From a bacterium (GTDB taxonomy: Bacteria > Desulfobacterota > Deferrisomatia > Deferrisomatales > BM512), in contig SCTA01000021.1 in NCBI GenBank assembly GCA_004322275.1, forward strand, positions 1-64,000: a DNA stretch of 64,000 nt, written 5' to 3'. Under the pieces are notes generated by a model. It was not told the origin of the DNA. It saw only the letters and a list, made by a program, of their open reading frames with translations, and did no database searches. Shown in pieces: positions 8,678-15,512 of the stretch. The first letter of the stretch is position 1. Every line of letters begins with the position of its first letter. The position numbers and the translations under genes were made by a program.

Positions 8678-9094
8678 ATGAGTTTCTGGTCGGATCCCGC
8701 AGGCTCCACGCAGGCGGCGGTATTGAGAGTCCAGTCACGCGCGGAAAAGGGGCTGGACAAGATCTCCGGCTTAACCCGCGGCGAAGCGCTGGTGAGTTTT
8801 GAAAACCCGGCAGAGGAGGAACTGGCGGCGCTCCTTCGCCTCTCGCCCTCGCGGCAGAACCTCTCCCTCCGGCGCTCCCGCGAACTGGCCGAGGCGCGGC
8901 TCCGGGCCTCGGGCCTCAGCGGCGCGGCGGCGGCGACGGCGGGGGCGCGGCTTTACAACCGGGGGTTTCTCGGCTCGTCCCTCACAGCCGTTGACACCGC
9001 CGCGAAACTGTCGCGAATACGCCACGATCTGAAACAGGGCGCGGCGGGCACAGGCGTCCGCGACGATTTTTCGGCCTTCATGGGCGGAGTATAG
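8678..9094 (+). CDS. Phage internal/structural protein, unknown
   Basis: This 138-residue protein has its start at ATG 8678, preceded by GAGGA at 8663-8669. It is strongly helical and Ala/Arg/Leu-rich, with SLRRSRELAEARLRASG and AAATAGARLYNRG. This composition is like internal virion or ejection proteins of short-tailed phages. GGAGG lies before the following gene, so the two are translated together. No recognised domain. Confidence 0.5.
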   Translation: MSFWSDPAGSTQAAVLRVQSRAEKGLDKISGLTRGEALVSFENPAEEELAALLRLSPSRQNLSLRRSRELAEARLRASGLSGAAAATAGARLYNRGFLGSSLTAVDTAAKLSRIRHDLKQGAAGTGVRDDFSAFMGGV

Positions 9095-9102
9095 GAGGAA
9101 AA

Positions 9103-9624
9103 ATGACAGACGGCTATGCGGCAAACCTCACCTTCGGAACCGATCTTCTGTCGGGGCTCGGCGAAGTGCGCGACAACAACGACGCAAGAAAAACCAAAAA
9201 GGCTTACGAGAAGCGGGCGACCTACATCGGCGGGCTCCTCTCTTCGATTAAGCCGCCGCTCCTGAAGAATCTCGCCCCCGGCGGCTTCCTCCGGGAGGTT
9301 CTGGCGGGAGACAGGATGGAGCGCGCCGCTCTCGATTCCGCCGATGCCCTCGTCAAGGCCCGCAGGGCTTCGTCGAGGACCAGCGGCAGTTCCCGCGCCG
9401 GACTCGTAGGCGCAAGGATCGGCGAGATTCTCGGCCGGGAAGGCGGAAGGGGCGACGCGGAGATGAAGGCCGACTCGATGCTGGCCGACGGCGCGCTCTC
9501 CACCCTCGGCGGCGCGGTGACCTCCGTCCGCACCAATCCTTTTTACGACTACGCGAACGGAGTCCGTACGTTCGGAAACGACCTTCCCGCGATGATCATC
9601 GAGTGGAGCAAAAAGGATGGCTAA
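9103..9624 (+). CDS. Phage internal/ejection-like protein, unknown
   Basis: This 173-residue helical protein contains Gly/Ser/Ala-rich stretches (RRASSRTSGSSRAGLVGARI) and a hydrophobic mid-region. It sits between a helical structural protein and the lysis cassette, where podovirus-like phages encode ejection proteins. The last eight bases overlap the start of the next gene. Function is inferred from position and composition only. Confidence 0.5.
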   Translation: MTDGYAANLTFGTDLLSGLGEVRDNNDARKTKKAYEKRATYIGGLLSSIKPPLLKNLAPGGFLREVLAGDRMERAALDSADALVKARRASSRTSGSSRAGLVGARIGEILGREGGRGDAEMKADSMLADGALSTLGGAVTSVRTNPFYDYANGVRTFGNDLPAMIIEWSKKDG

Positions 9625-9868
9625 GAAGAAAGCGCCGGAGGTCTGCTCTATCGAAAACTGCGTCCTCCACTCCGGCCTGGAAGAAAAAATTCAAAACCTC
9701 GCCTCCGACGCCGCGGAGATAAAGGCCGACGTAAAGGCCCTCATCACCGCCAACGCCAAGGAGAGCGGCTTTCGCGCCCTCGGGCGGGCCTTCGCCGTCG
9801 GGGCGGGAGTGGCCACCCCGCTGACGGCCCTCGCCTGGGCGCTCTGGAAAGGAGTCTCCAATGGGTAA
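9617..9868 (+). CDS. Small membrane protein, holin-like
   Basis: This 83-residue protein has an N-terminal charged, Cys-containing part, a helix about residues 22-50 with a XhlA-like pattern (KIQNLASDAAEIKADVKALI), and one C-terminal transmembrane segment about residues 55-77 (ALGRAFAVGAGVATPLTAL). It overlaps the upstream gene by 8 bases and the endolysin gene by 8 bases. That placement makes it the likely holin or release factor that lets the peptidase reach the wall. Confidence 0.6.
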   Translation: MAKKKAPEVCSIENCVLHSGLEEKIQNLASDAAEIKADVKALITANAKESGFRALGRAFAVGAGVATPLTALAWALWKGVSNG

Positions 9869-10223
9869 TCTTTCCGCGCACTTTTCCCGCGAGGAGTTCG
9901 CCTGCCCCTGCGGCTGCGGACTTTGCGAGCCTAAAAAGGAACTTGTCGACCTCCTCGAAGAGATGAGAAAGACCCTCGGCGCGCCGGTGAGGATAAATTC
10001 CGGCCTTCGGTGCGAAGCGCACAATCAGGCCGTCGGGGGGAAGGATTCGAGCGCGCATCTTTGCGGCGAGGCGGCCGACGTAAGCGCCGAAGGGGGCGAA
10101 AAGCTCTTTAGCGCCGCGCGGGCGGGGTTTCTGGCGGGAGCAAAAAGAATCGGCATCGGCAAAAACTTCGTCCACGTAGACGTCTCCGGCGCGCTACCCT
10201 CCCCGCGCCTCTGGACCTACTGA
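9861..10223 (+). CDS. Endolysin, peptidase M15 family
   Basis: This 120-residue zinc peptidase resembles the D-Ala-D-Ala or L-Ala-D-Glu type M15 endolysins. The motif SAHLCGEAADV supplies H66 and D73, and FVHVDV supplies H105; these are the three expected zinc ligands. The N-terminal FSREEFACPCGCG segment is typical of the family. There is no signal peptide, so it needs the adjacent holin-like protein for export. The length is that of a single catalytic domain with no wall-binding domain. Confidence 0.85.
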   Translation: MGNLSAHFSREEFACPCGCGLCEPKKELVDLLEEMRKTLGAPVRINSGLRCEAHNQAVGGKDSSAHLCGEAADVSAEGGEKLFSAARAGFLAGAKRIGIGKNFVHVDVSGALPSPRLWTY

Positions 10224-10243
10224 ACCCGTACGAAAGGAAAAGC

Positions 10244-10396
10244 ATGGCAGACCTCGCGACACCGGAAAACATGAACATCCTTCTCGGAGGGCTCTTCGCC
10301 CTCTCGGAGGTGCTCGCCCTCACGCCGCTTCGCTCCAACAGCGTCTTCGAGCTCATCGCCGGAGTCCTCCGGACGCTGGCGCCGAAGAAGGCGTAA
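10244..10396 (+). CDS. Very short phage protein after the endolysin
   Basis: The gene encodes 50 residues, starting ATG 10244 after GAAAGGAAA. The sequence has a hydrophobic helix (NILLGGLFALSEVLAL) and an amphipathic end (NSVFELIAGVLRTLAPKK). Short proteins of this kind are common beside holin and endolysin genes in phages. It is the last gene before the terminator at 10422-10447. It may be a second holin or lysis accessory, but function is unproven. Confidence 0.55.
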   Translation: MADLATPENMNILLGGLFALSEVLALTPLRSNSVFELIAGVLRTLAPKKA

Positions 10397-10421
10397 AATT
10401 AAAACTTAGACAGCAGCAGTG

Positions 10422-10450
10422 AAGGCCGGCCAAAACCGGCCTTTTCTTTT
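10422..10450 (+). terminator. Rho-independent terminator closing the capsid/lysis block
   Basis: An 8-bp perfect stem AAGGCCGG / CCGGCCTT (10422-10429 and 10436-10443) with loop CCAAAA is followed by a T-rich run. It separates the phage-type genes from the host genes that follow. Confidence 0.85.
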
Positions 10451-10526
10451 CCCTCTGCTTCTTCCTTTGTCCCATAGGAATGTGGTAGTATTTTCTAAAT
10501 GAAATGTTGTCCTGAAAGTTTTGAAG

Positions 10527-10859
10527 ATGGCTGAAGGCGATACTGTTATAGAATTCAAAAAGCCGAGGCGATTCAATCCTTTCCGGCGGCGTGGAGGCGC
10601 GGGTTCTTTCGGGCTCGGCAAACGGGGGGTCGTGGGCTTTTTCCTGGCGGGGCTTTTGTTGTGCCTCGTCCTCACTGCGGCCCTTAACCCCGGCCTTATG
10701 TACGGGGCGTTTTTCGCTCCCGTAGTGGTTCTCTTGTCGCTCCTCTTCGCTCTCGGAGCCAAAAAAATCTTCCTGAAGATGGAGGTTCATCTCCTCCACA
10801 GGGAGCTTTCGAGGCGGGCCGGGCGCGAGGATAAAGGCGGGCGAGACCTTTTGCACTAG
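10527..10859 (+). CDS. Small two-TM membrane protein, unknown
   Basis: This 110-residue protein has a basic N-terminus (KKPRRFNPFRRR) and two hydrophobic segments, about residues 33-50 and 58-78. The C-terminus is charged and cytoplasmic. ATG 10527 is preferred over the in-frame TTG six bases earlier. It lies 18 bases ahead of the transpeptidase gene and likely shares its transcript, so a cell-envelope role is possible. No family recognised. Confidence 0.5.
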   Translation: MAEGDTVIEFKKPRRFNPFRRRGGAGSFGLGKRGVVGFFLAGLLLCLVLTAALNPGLMYGAFFAPVVVLLSLLFALGAKKIFLKMEVHLLHRELSRRAGREDKGGRDLLH

Positions 10860-10877
10860 AGCAGCAGATTGTGAGCG

Positions 10878-12152
10878 ATGCATAATTTTTTCAGCAGCCT
10901 CAAGGTAGAATCCGAACATAAAAAACCGATGCCCCGGAAGAGGAAGATTCTCGTCTTCTCCTCCTCTGTGCTCTTCGCCGTCGCGCTCGCCATAATCGCC
11001 CTTCGCCCCGGCATGGCCACGGGCGGCGGCGCCTTCTCCTCCCTTGGCCTCGCCTCCTCGGCGGAGGAGGAAAAGGTCGAGCGGTTCACCCCCGACATGA
11101 GCGTCCCCGAGCCCATCCTGGGCCCCGGCGGAAAATACATCCAGATAGTCAACGGCAACAAGTACACCTTCACCCTCGACCCGGAGCTTCAGGCCGAGGC
11201 CGAAGCCGTGCTCGCCAAACACAAGGTCCCCTACGGCGCGATAGTCGCCATAGAGCCCGCCACCGGCAGGGTTCTGGCCTTCGCCGAGCATTCACAGCGC
11301 GACAAAACGATAACCGGTCTCGCCCAGCGCGCCACCTACCCCGCCGCCAGCCTTATAAAGGTGGTCACCGCCGCCGCCGCCCTCGAAACCGGCAAGGTCT
11401 GCGCCGACACCGTCTTCACCTACGAAGGCAGCCCCTATGTGCTGACCAAGCGCAAGATACTGCCCGAAAACAGAAAGCGCGAGCGCAACGTAACGACGCT
11501 GGGGCAGGCCCTGGGCAAATCCAACAACATCGTTTTCGGCAAGCTAGGCGTCTACTGCATCGGCCCCGAGAAGATGCAGCAGACCACCACGGATTTCGGC
11601 TTCAACCGCGAGATACCCTTCGACTTTCCGCTCCAGCCCTCCTCCTCCGTCGTCCCCGTCGAGACCTTCGATCTCGCCCAGACCACGGCGGGTTTCATCG
11701 GCACCAAGATAAGCCCCGTCCACGCCGCCCTCATCGCCGCCGCCATCTCCAACAACGGCGTGATGATGCGCCCCTGGATGATAGAATCGGTAACGGACGC
11801 CACCGGCAAGGTAATCTACGAAGGAACCTCCGAAACCCTGCTCACCGCCTGCGAACCCAAAATCGCCGAAGAGCTTACCGGGATAATGCGCAACACCGTC
11901 ACGGAAGGCACGTCGAGCAAGATTTTCAAACGCCACGCGAAAAAACTCTTTGAAAACGTGGCCGTTTCGGGTAAAACCGGCAGCCTTACCGGCGACGACC
12001 CGCCGGGCAAATACGAATGGTTCATCGGCTTCGCCCCTGAAAAGAACCCGCAGATAGCCGTCGCGGGGATGGTGGTGAACCAGGGCAACAGGGGCCAGAT
12101 ACACGGCGCCTACGCCGCGATGACCGTATTCAAAAAACATTTCGGGATGTGA
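10878..12152 (+). CDS. Penicillin-binding protein transpeptidase
   Basis: This 424-residue D,D-transpeptidase has one N-terminal membrane anchor (about residues 24-43) and the three active-site motifs of serine transpeptidases: SLIK (SxxK), SNN (SxN) and SGKTGS (KTG). It lacks the long N-terminal pedestal of FtsI/PBP2, so it is a compact class B-like enzyme acting on peptidoglycan in the periplasm. The ribosome site is weak, and ATG 10929 is an alternative start that keeps the anchor. It looks like a normal host gene and separates the two phage-type blocks. Confidence 0.85.
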   Translation: MHNFFSSLKVESEHKKPMPRKRKILVFSSSVLFAVALAIIALRPGMATGGGAFSSLGLASSAEEEKVERFTPDMSVPEPILGPGGKYIQIVNGNKYTFTLDPELQAEAEAVLAKHKVPYGAIVAIEPATGRVLAFAEHSQRDKTITGLAQRATYPAASLIKVVTAAAALETGKVCADTVFTYEGSPYVLTKRKILPENRKRERNVTTLGQALGKSNNIVFGKLGVYCIGPEKMQQTTTDFGFNREIPFDFPLQPSSSVVPVETFDLAQTTAGFIGTKISPVHAALIAAAISNNGVMMRPWMIESVTDATGKVIYEGTSETLLTACEPKIAEELTGIMRNTVTEGTSSKIFKRHAKKLFENVAVSGKTGSLTGDDPPGKYEWFIGFAPEKNPQIAVAGMVVNQGNRGQIHGAYAAMTVFKKHFGM

Positions 12153-12165
12153 GAAAGGGCTATAG

Positions 12166-12549
12166 ATGACCGAAGAGCAGGAAGTCCATTACGACATAGA
12201 GGAAGCCGCGAAAGAAGTCGCCTCGCGCACCGGGCAGAAGATAGAGACGGTCGAGGACATCCTCGAAGCCGAATTTCTCTTCAACGCCGCCCTCGGCTTT
12301 TACGAGATACCCGACGACAAAGAAGGCGAAGAGTTCATGGAAGAGCTTCTCGTCCTTCGCCAGAAACACAGCGACATCCTTCCCCCCGCCGACGCCAACA
12401 TCGAAGAGTACGAAGATATCGAAGACCGCCTCGTCACCTTCATCACCCGGCTCACCGGCGCAGAGCCCACCGCCATCGAAGAAGTACTAGACGAGCATAT
12501 ACTCTATCTCGAAGAGAAGGGGATACTCGAACCGGTCGAAGAGGATTAG
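12166..12549 (+). CDS. Acidic protein, unknown
   Basis: This 127-residue, very acidic (Glu/Asp-rich), helical cytoplasmic protein sits 13 bases after the transpeptidase gene and probably shares its mRNA. The sequence has no signal peptide or metal motif. It does not resemble a family I know. Confidence 0.55.
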   Translation: MTEEQEVHYDIEEAAKEVASRTGQKIETVEDILEAEFLFNAALGFYEIPDDKEGEEFMEELLVLRQKHSDILPPADANIEEYEDIEDRLVTFITRLTGAEPTAIEEVLDEHILYLEEKGILEPVEED

Positions 12550-12561
12550 GTTTTCAGACGG

Positions 12562-12655
12562 CTTCGGCTTTTGCCGCGGGGCTTCGTCGCTACTCGCTCG
12601 CGCTCCTCGCCGTAGTCCCGCTACTGTCAGCGTCGCGCTCGCTGCGGGACTCCTC
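12562..12655 (+). repeat. Dispersed element B, copy 1
   Basis: The sequence around CTCGCCGTAGTCCCGCTACTGTC and a following GCTCGCTGCGGGACTCCTCG recurs, diverged, at 15079-15216, 28904-29003 and 34847-34975. All copies lie just outside coding genes, most right after a stop codon. Not coding. Confidence 0.5.
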
Positions 12656-12700
12656 GCCCGGCAGCAAAATCCTGTGCCGTAGGAAAATTAAAAAATGCGA

Positions 12701-12730
12701 AAGGCCGCCCAACCGGGCGGCCTTTTTTTT
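12701..12730 (+). terminator. Rho-independent terminator
   Basis: Arms AAGGCCGCCC (12701-12710) and GGGCGGCCTT (12715-12724) with loop AACC are followed by eight T. It would terminate the transpeptidase transcript. Confidence 0.85.
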
Positions 12731-12742
12731 GATTTGGAAATG

Positions 12743-12774
12743 TAGGGTGTGTTAGGCGCAAGCCGTAACGCACC
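12743..12774. repeat. Short palindromic repeat, TAGGGTGTGTTAG type
   Basis: A TAGGGTGTGTTAG..GTAACGCACC palindrome. The second copy at 25446-25482 has a longer, compensated stem (CCGC/GCGG). Repeats of this form are common in bacterial intergenic regions. Confidence 0.6.
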
Positions 12775-12794
12775 CGTAACTACGTTACTAGCAA

Positions 12795-13532
12795 TTAAAT
12801 ATCTCGCTCCCATAGTTCCCAGTTAAGAGGGGAGGAATAGCTATCTGATTTTTTAAATCCATTCCTTGATACAATATTGCGACCACTGTCTGTGGCTATA
12901 ATTGTAAATACTTTTTTTACGTTGCTATTATCTTTTTTTATTGTTGCAATTTTTGATTTTATTTTACGGATTAAGCTCGCCCCGGCATGGGCGCAACACT
13001 TGCTTCTGCATTTATTTGTATATGTCATTAGATCCATGATAAATAGTTCATTAAGCAAAGGATCATCAAAAGAGATTATTGCGGACTCTTTTATCTGGTA
13101 GTCTTGTATGGCACCACTTTTTAATAAATCAACAACAGGTTGCGTAAGAGGCAATAGACTGAAATAGCCGCAAGAAATGCATTCATTGCTACCGGCTACT
13201 AAGCATTCAGCAACATAGCAAACATCCTTATTTTTTCTGTGAATATTATTCATCGTTTCTACTGAAAATGCATGCCCTTTGCCCAAATAGTGTTCAGCTA
13301 TTTTATGGACATTATTAAAATCAGTAGTATTTGCTCTTCTGACTACAATTTTATTGGTAGCGCAAGGCTGTATGAAATCCTTGCAAAATAGTAAATTTCT
13401 AAAAAATTTTAAAACTTTAAGTAATTGGTCGCGTAGAGACGGGATTATTAAAATTAAAACACCAGAGAAACCCCATAACATAAAATTTATAATTTTCTCA
13501 GTGGTTATTGCCACAAAATTTATGAATAACAA
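12795..13532 (-). CDS. AT-rich GNAT-like acetyltransferase with N-terminal membrane segment
   Basis: This 245-residue protein has one hydrophobic segment (about residues 15-33). The soluble part resembles the GNAT N-acetyltransferase fold: VVRRANTTDFNNVHKIAEHYL as the first strand and helix, CGYFSLLPL and LFIMDLM as central strands, then an AGASLIRKIKSKI helix and VFTIIATDSGRNIVSRNGF near the end. The start is TTG 13532, supported by GAGGA seven bases upstream. A 120-bp sample (12901-13020) is about 33% GC, against well over 60% for neighbours, and the codons are AT-rich, so it is probably acquired. Its substrate is unknown. Repeats border it on both sides. Confidence 0.55.
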   Translation of the reverse strand: MLFINFVAITTEKIINFMLWGFSGVLILIIPSLRDQLLKVLKFFRNLLFCKDFIQPCATNKIVVRRANTTDFNNVHKIAEHYLGKGHAFSVETMNNIHRKNKDVCYVAECLVAGSNECISCGYFSLLPLTQPVVDLLKSGAIQDYQIKESAIISFDDPLLNELFIMDLMTYTNKCRSKCCAHAGASLIRKIKSKIATIKKDNSNVKKVFTIIATDSGRNIVSRNGFKKSDSYSSPLNWELWERDI

Positions 13533-13621
13533 TTTTCAGTCCTCAGGCTGGGTGAGCGAAGCGATACCCAACAATTACAAAACCTTGTTCGACCGCCTAC
13601 TGTGGAGAGCGTTGGGTACGA

Positions 13622-13760
13622 AAAGAAGGCTCGCACATGAGCAGGGTAATTTTTGCTCCTGTGCTCGAAGGTATTCTTTTTACAGCCATGCATACAATAA
13701 AAATTTACCTCCGAGTCCAAAAGCTCAAAGGTATTTCGTTTTTGGACGAGCCATCCTTTC
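13622..13760. repeat. Back-to-back hairpin pair H, copy 1
   Basis: Two divergently oriented hairpin elements share a central spacer. The minus-oriented one has arms 13633-13643 and 13654-13664 (GCACATGAGCA type). The plus-oriented one has arms TCCAAAA (13716-13722) and TTTTGGA (13740-13746). Conserved flanks (ACCTTCGAG before, CGAGCC(A/T)TC(C/T)TTTCGTC after) recur at 19838-19995 and 35955-36040, while the arm sequences differ. Confidence 0.7.
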
Positions 13761-13772
13761 GTCCTCCTCGTG

Positions 13773-13964
13773 GCCCGTAGGTGACGCAGGGAGCGGAGGC
13801 GGAAAGGGCGGCGGGGGGGGTCTTAGCGAGCTTTTGCGAGCGGGTGCCCCCTCACGCCCCCGCCGTAGCGACCGGTCGCTCGCAGAGCGAGCGGCTCCTC
13901 CCGGGCCGATTTCTTGGGTACTTCTTTATAAAAGAAGTACCAAGGGCGCGGGGCAAAGCCCCGC
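13773..13964 (+). repeat. Dispersed element A, copy 2
   Basis: Same body as copy 1. The terminal hairpins are GGTACTTCTTT / AAAGAAGTACC (13917-13927, 13931-13941) and GCGGGGC / GCCCCGC (13948-13954, 13958-13964). Compared with copy 1 the second stem changes a T-A pair to C-G on both arms. Positions 13965-14100 hold further short repeats with a TTTCGCTTCGCTCAA-like sequence and a CTGGATTCC palindrome at 14037-14063. No gene is present from 13533 to 14224. Confidence 0.85.
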
Positions 13965-14112
13965 AACTGTAAAATGGTTTTCACGAAATGGTTTTGTCGC
14001 CTTTCGCTATGCTCAAAGCGACCTACATAACTGCTACTGGATTCCGCCCTCGCGGGAATGACGGCGGATGTTTTGCCGGATTTCGCTTCGCTCAATAGCG
14101 CCCTGCGCAAAC

Positions 14113-14141
14113 TTGTACTCCGGAAAATTTAACCTTATAAT
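14113..14141 (+). promoter_or_regulatory. Sigma-70-type promoter of the beta-barrel gene
   Basis: TTGTAC at 14113 and TATAAT at 14136, 17 bases apart. The gene starts at 14225. Between them, a GCCTTC..GAAGGC hairpin (about 14183-14206) lies just upstream of the ribosome site; a similar hairpin precedes the paralogue at 40355. Confidence 0.65.
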
Positions 14142-14224
14142 TGGGAACCTTTTAAACACTCCGGAAATATCCCGGTGCTATCGCCTTCACGCATGGATCG
14201 CGAAGGCATTTGGAGGAAATCCTA

Positions 14225-14755
14225 ATGAAGAAGTTGAAGGTTCTTGCGGCGCTCGTCCTCGCCGCCCTCGTCTGCGCCCCGGTCTTCGCGGCCGACGGTT
14301 TCGCCACCCCCTACTTCGGCGGCACCCTGAACTTCCAGGAAATAGAGCCCGACGGCGGCGGCAGCGACGCCGACCCGATCGGTATCACGGCAATTCTGGG
14401 CGGTTTCGTCCACCGCAACATAGCCCTCGAAGGCCGCCTCGGCCTCGGCATCATCGACGATTCCGTCCAGGGCGTGGATGTCATCAACGACTACAACCTC
14501 GGCGTATACGCCCGCGGCGTCTTCTTCGCGGACAAGTTCATGCCCTACTTCCTGCTCGGCCTCTCCACCGCGAAGGTCTCCGTGGACTGGGACGGCGGCA
14601 GCGATTCCGAGACCGATTCCGGCCTTTCCATCGGCCTCGGCGCCGACTACAAGTTCCAGCCGAACATGGCCGCCAACATCGAGTGGATCAGCATTGTAAA
14701 CGGCGACGATTACGACCTTACCTCCCTCAACCTCGGCGTCAGATACTATTTCTAA
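14225..14755 (+). CDS. Outer-membrane beta-barrel protein (paralogue of 39798-40355)
   Basis: This 176-residue protein has a clear signal peptide ([19 protein letters not shown], cleavage after VFA) and a mature part of alternating strands ending in Phe (LGVRYYF), the C-terminal signature of outer-membrane barrels. The size suggests an eight-stranded, OmpW/OmpX-like barrel. It starts at ATG 14225 after GGAGGAAAT. It has its own promoter and terminator. The protein at 39798-40355 has the same layout and shared motifs, so the two are paralogues. Ligand unknown. Confidence 0.8.
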   Translation: MKKLKVLAALVLAALVCAPVFAADGFATPYFGGTLNFQEIEPDGGGSDADPIGITAILGGFVHRNIALEGRLGLGIIDDSVQGVDVINDYNLGVYARGVFFADKFMPYFLLGLSTAKVSVDWDGGSDSETDSGLSIGLGADYKFQPNMAANIEWISIVNGDDYDLTSLNLGVRYYF

Positions 14756-14800
14756 GGGTTTTGAAAGGCCGTAGCGGGCCTTCGCCTTTTACGGCTATTT

Positions 14801-14832
14801 AAAAGGCCGGGAGCTATCCCGGCCTTTTTTTG
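14801..14832 (+). terminator. Rho-independent terminator after the beta-barrel gene
   Basis: Arms AAAGGCCGGGA (14802-14812) and TCCCGGCCTTT (14817-14827) with loop GCTA, followed by a T run. Confidence 0.85.
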
Positions 14833-14860
14833 CCTCCGGTTTGCCCGCCAGCTCTCCCGC

Positions 14861-14948
14861 CCTTCCCTCCTCTGACCCCGAAAAATCCCAACCCCCTGTA
14901 ATCACTGCATAAAAATTTGCGCTTTTTAGGCGGGGTGAACCCGCCGGA
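14861..14948 (+). promoter_or_regulatory. Shared upstream element of the two phage-type blocks, copy 2
   Basis: Identical to 333-360 over 28 bases (14861-14888) and alignable without gaps to 14948 (66 of 88 identical). It lies between the beta-barrel terminator and the terminase block, about 300 bases ahead of the first terminase gene, so it is placed to drive that block. No gene is visible in 14756-15245 apart from this and element B. Confidence 0.7.
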
Positions 14949-15078
14949 AGAGGAGACTTGGTCTCGTGGCCGGTTGCAAAAACCGGCTGCAAACCGCCTC
15001 CCCGCGGTCCCTCGCGCCACTCTTTCTCAAAGACAGGCTCAAATGCCGACATGATGAGGGCGGACGGGCGCCGGGAGG

Positions 15079-15216
15079 CGGTTCCTCTTTAAAACTGTTG
15101 CGAGCCTCGTTTTCAGTGTCGCGTGCTCGCTCAAGGACTCGCCGTAGCGCTGCTACTGTCTCGTCCTTTCCCTGCGCGGCTCCTTGAAACCGAGGCTTCT
15201 CACAACGTTTTAACGA
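15079..15216 (+). repeat. Dispersed element B, copy 2 (long imperfect palindrome)
   Basis: The outer arms pair: TAAAACTGTTGCGAG plus CCTCGTTTTCA at the left matches the reverse complement of TGAAACCGAGGCTTCTC plus ACAACGTTTTA at the right. The spacer holds the CTCGCCGTAG..CTACTG core shared with the other copies. It lies in the leader of the terminase block. Confidence 0.6.
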
Positions 15217-15245
15217 CCTTTATCCACTGCTGGAGACCGACCAAA

Positions 15246-15512
15246 TTGGCGAAGCAAAACGACTCGGAAAGCGCCCCTTCGACCGACCGGGAAGCCGGGT
15301 CAAAGGAGCGGGTGCGCGAGGATTTCTGGTGGGTTTACGAGAAGCTGGGCGGGCGCGAGGCGCTCCACGGCTGGGCGGAGGAAAACATGAAGGAGTTCTT
15401 CAAGACCTTCTTCGCCCTCTTCCAGAAGGATTCCCCGCAGGGTGATTCGCCGGAGCTTCTTGTCCGCGCCCTTCGGGCAGTAGCCGGGGAAGAGGATGGC
15501 CCCGGTGAGTAA
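15246..15512 (+). CDS. Terminase small subunit-like protein
   Basis: The start is a TTG at 15246, with GGAGA ten bases before it, giving 88 residues. The core REDFWWVYEKLGGREALHGW then MKEFFKTFFALF is a pattern typically found directly upstream of large terminase genes. It overlaps the large-subunit gene by 17 bases. It likely contributes to DNA recognition or regulation of packaging. It is shorter than classical small terminases and has no visible helix-turn-helix, so the DNA-binding role is not shown. Confidence 0.6.
   Translation: MAKQNDSESAPSTDREAGSKERVREDFWWVYEKLGGREALHGWAEENMKEFFKTFFALFQKDSPQGDSPELLVRALRAVAGEEDGPGE

Noticed and set aside
10527-12549. Phage origin of the membrane protein, transpeptidase and acidic protein genes
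   Set aside because: They follow a strong terminator, the transpeptidase has full host-type motifs and anchor, and they share no feature with the late genes.
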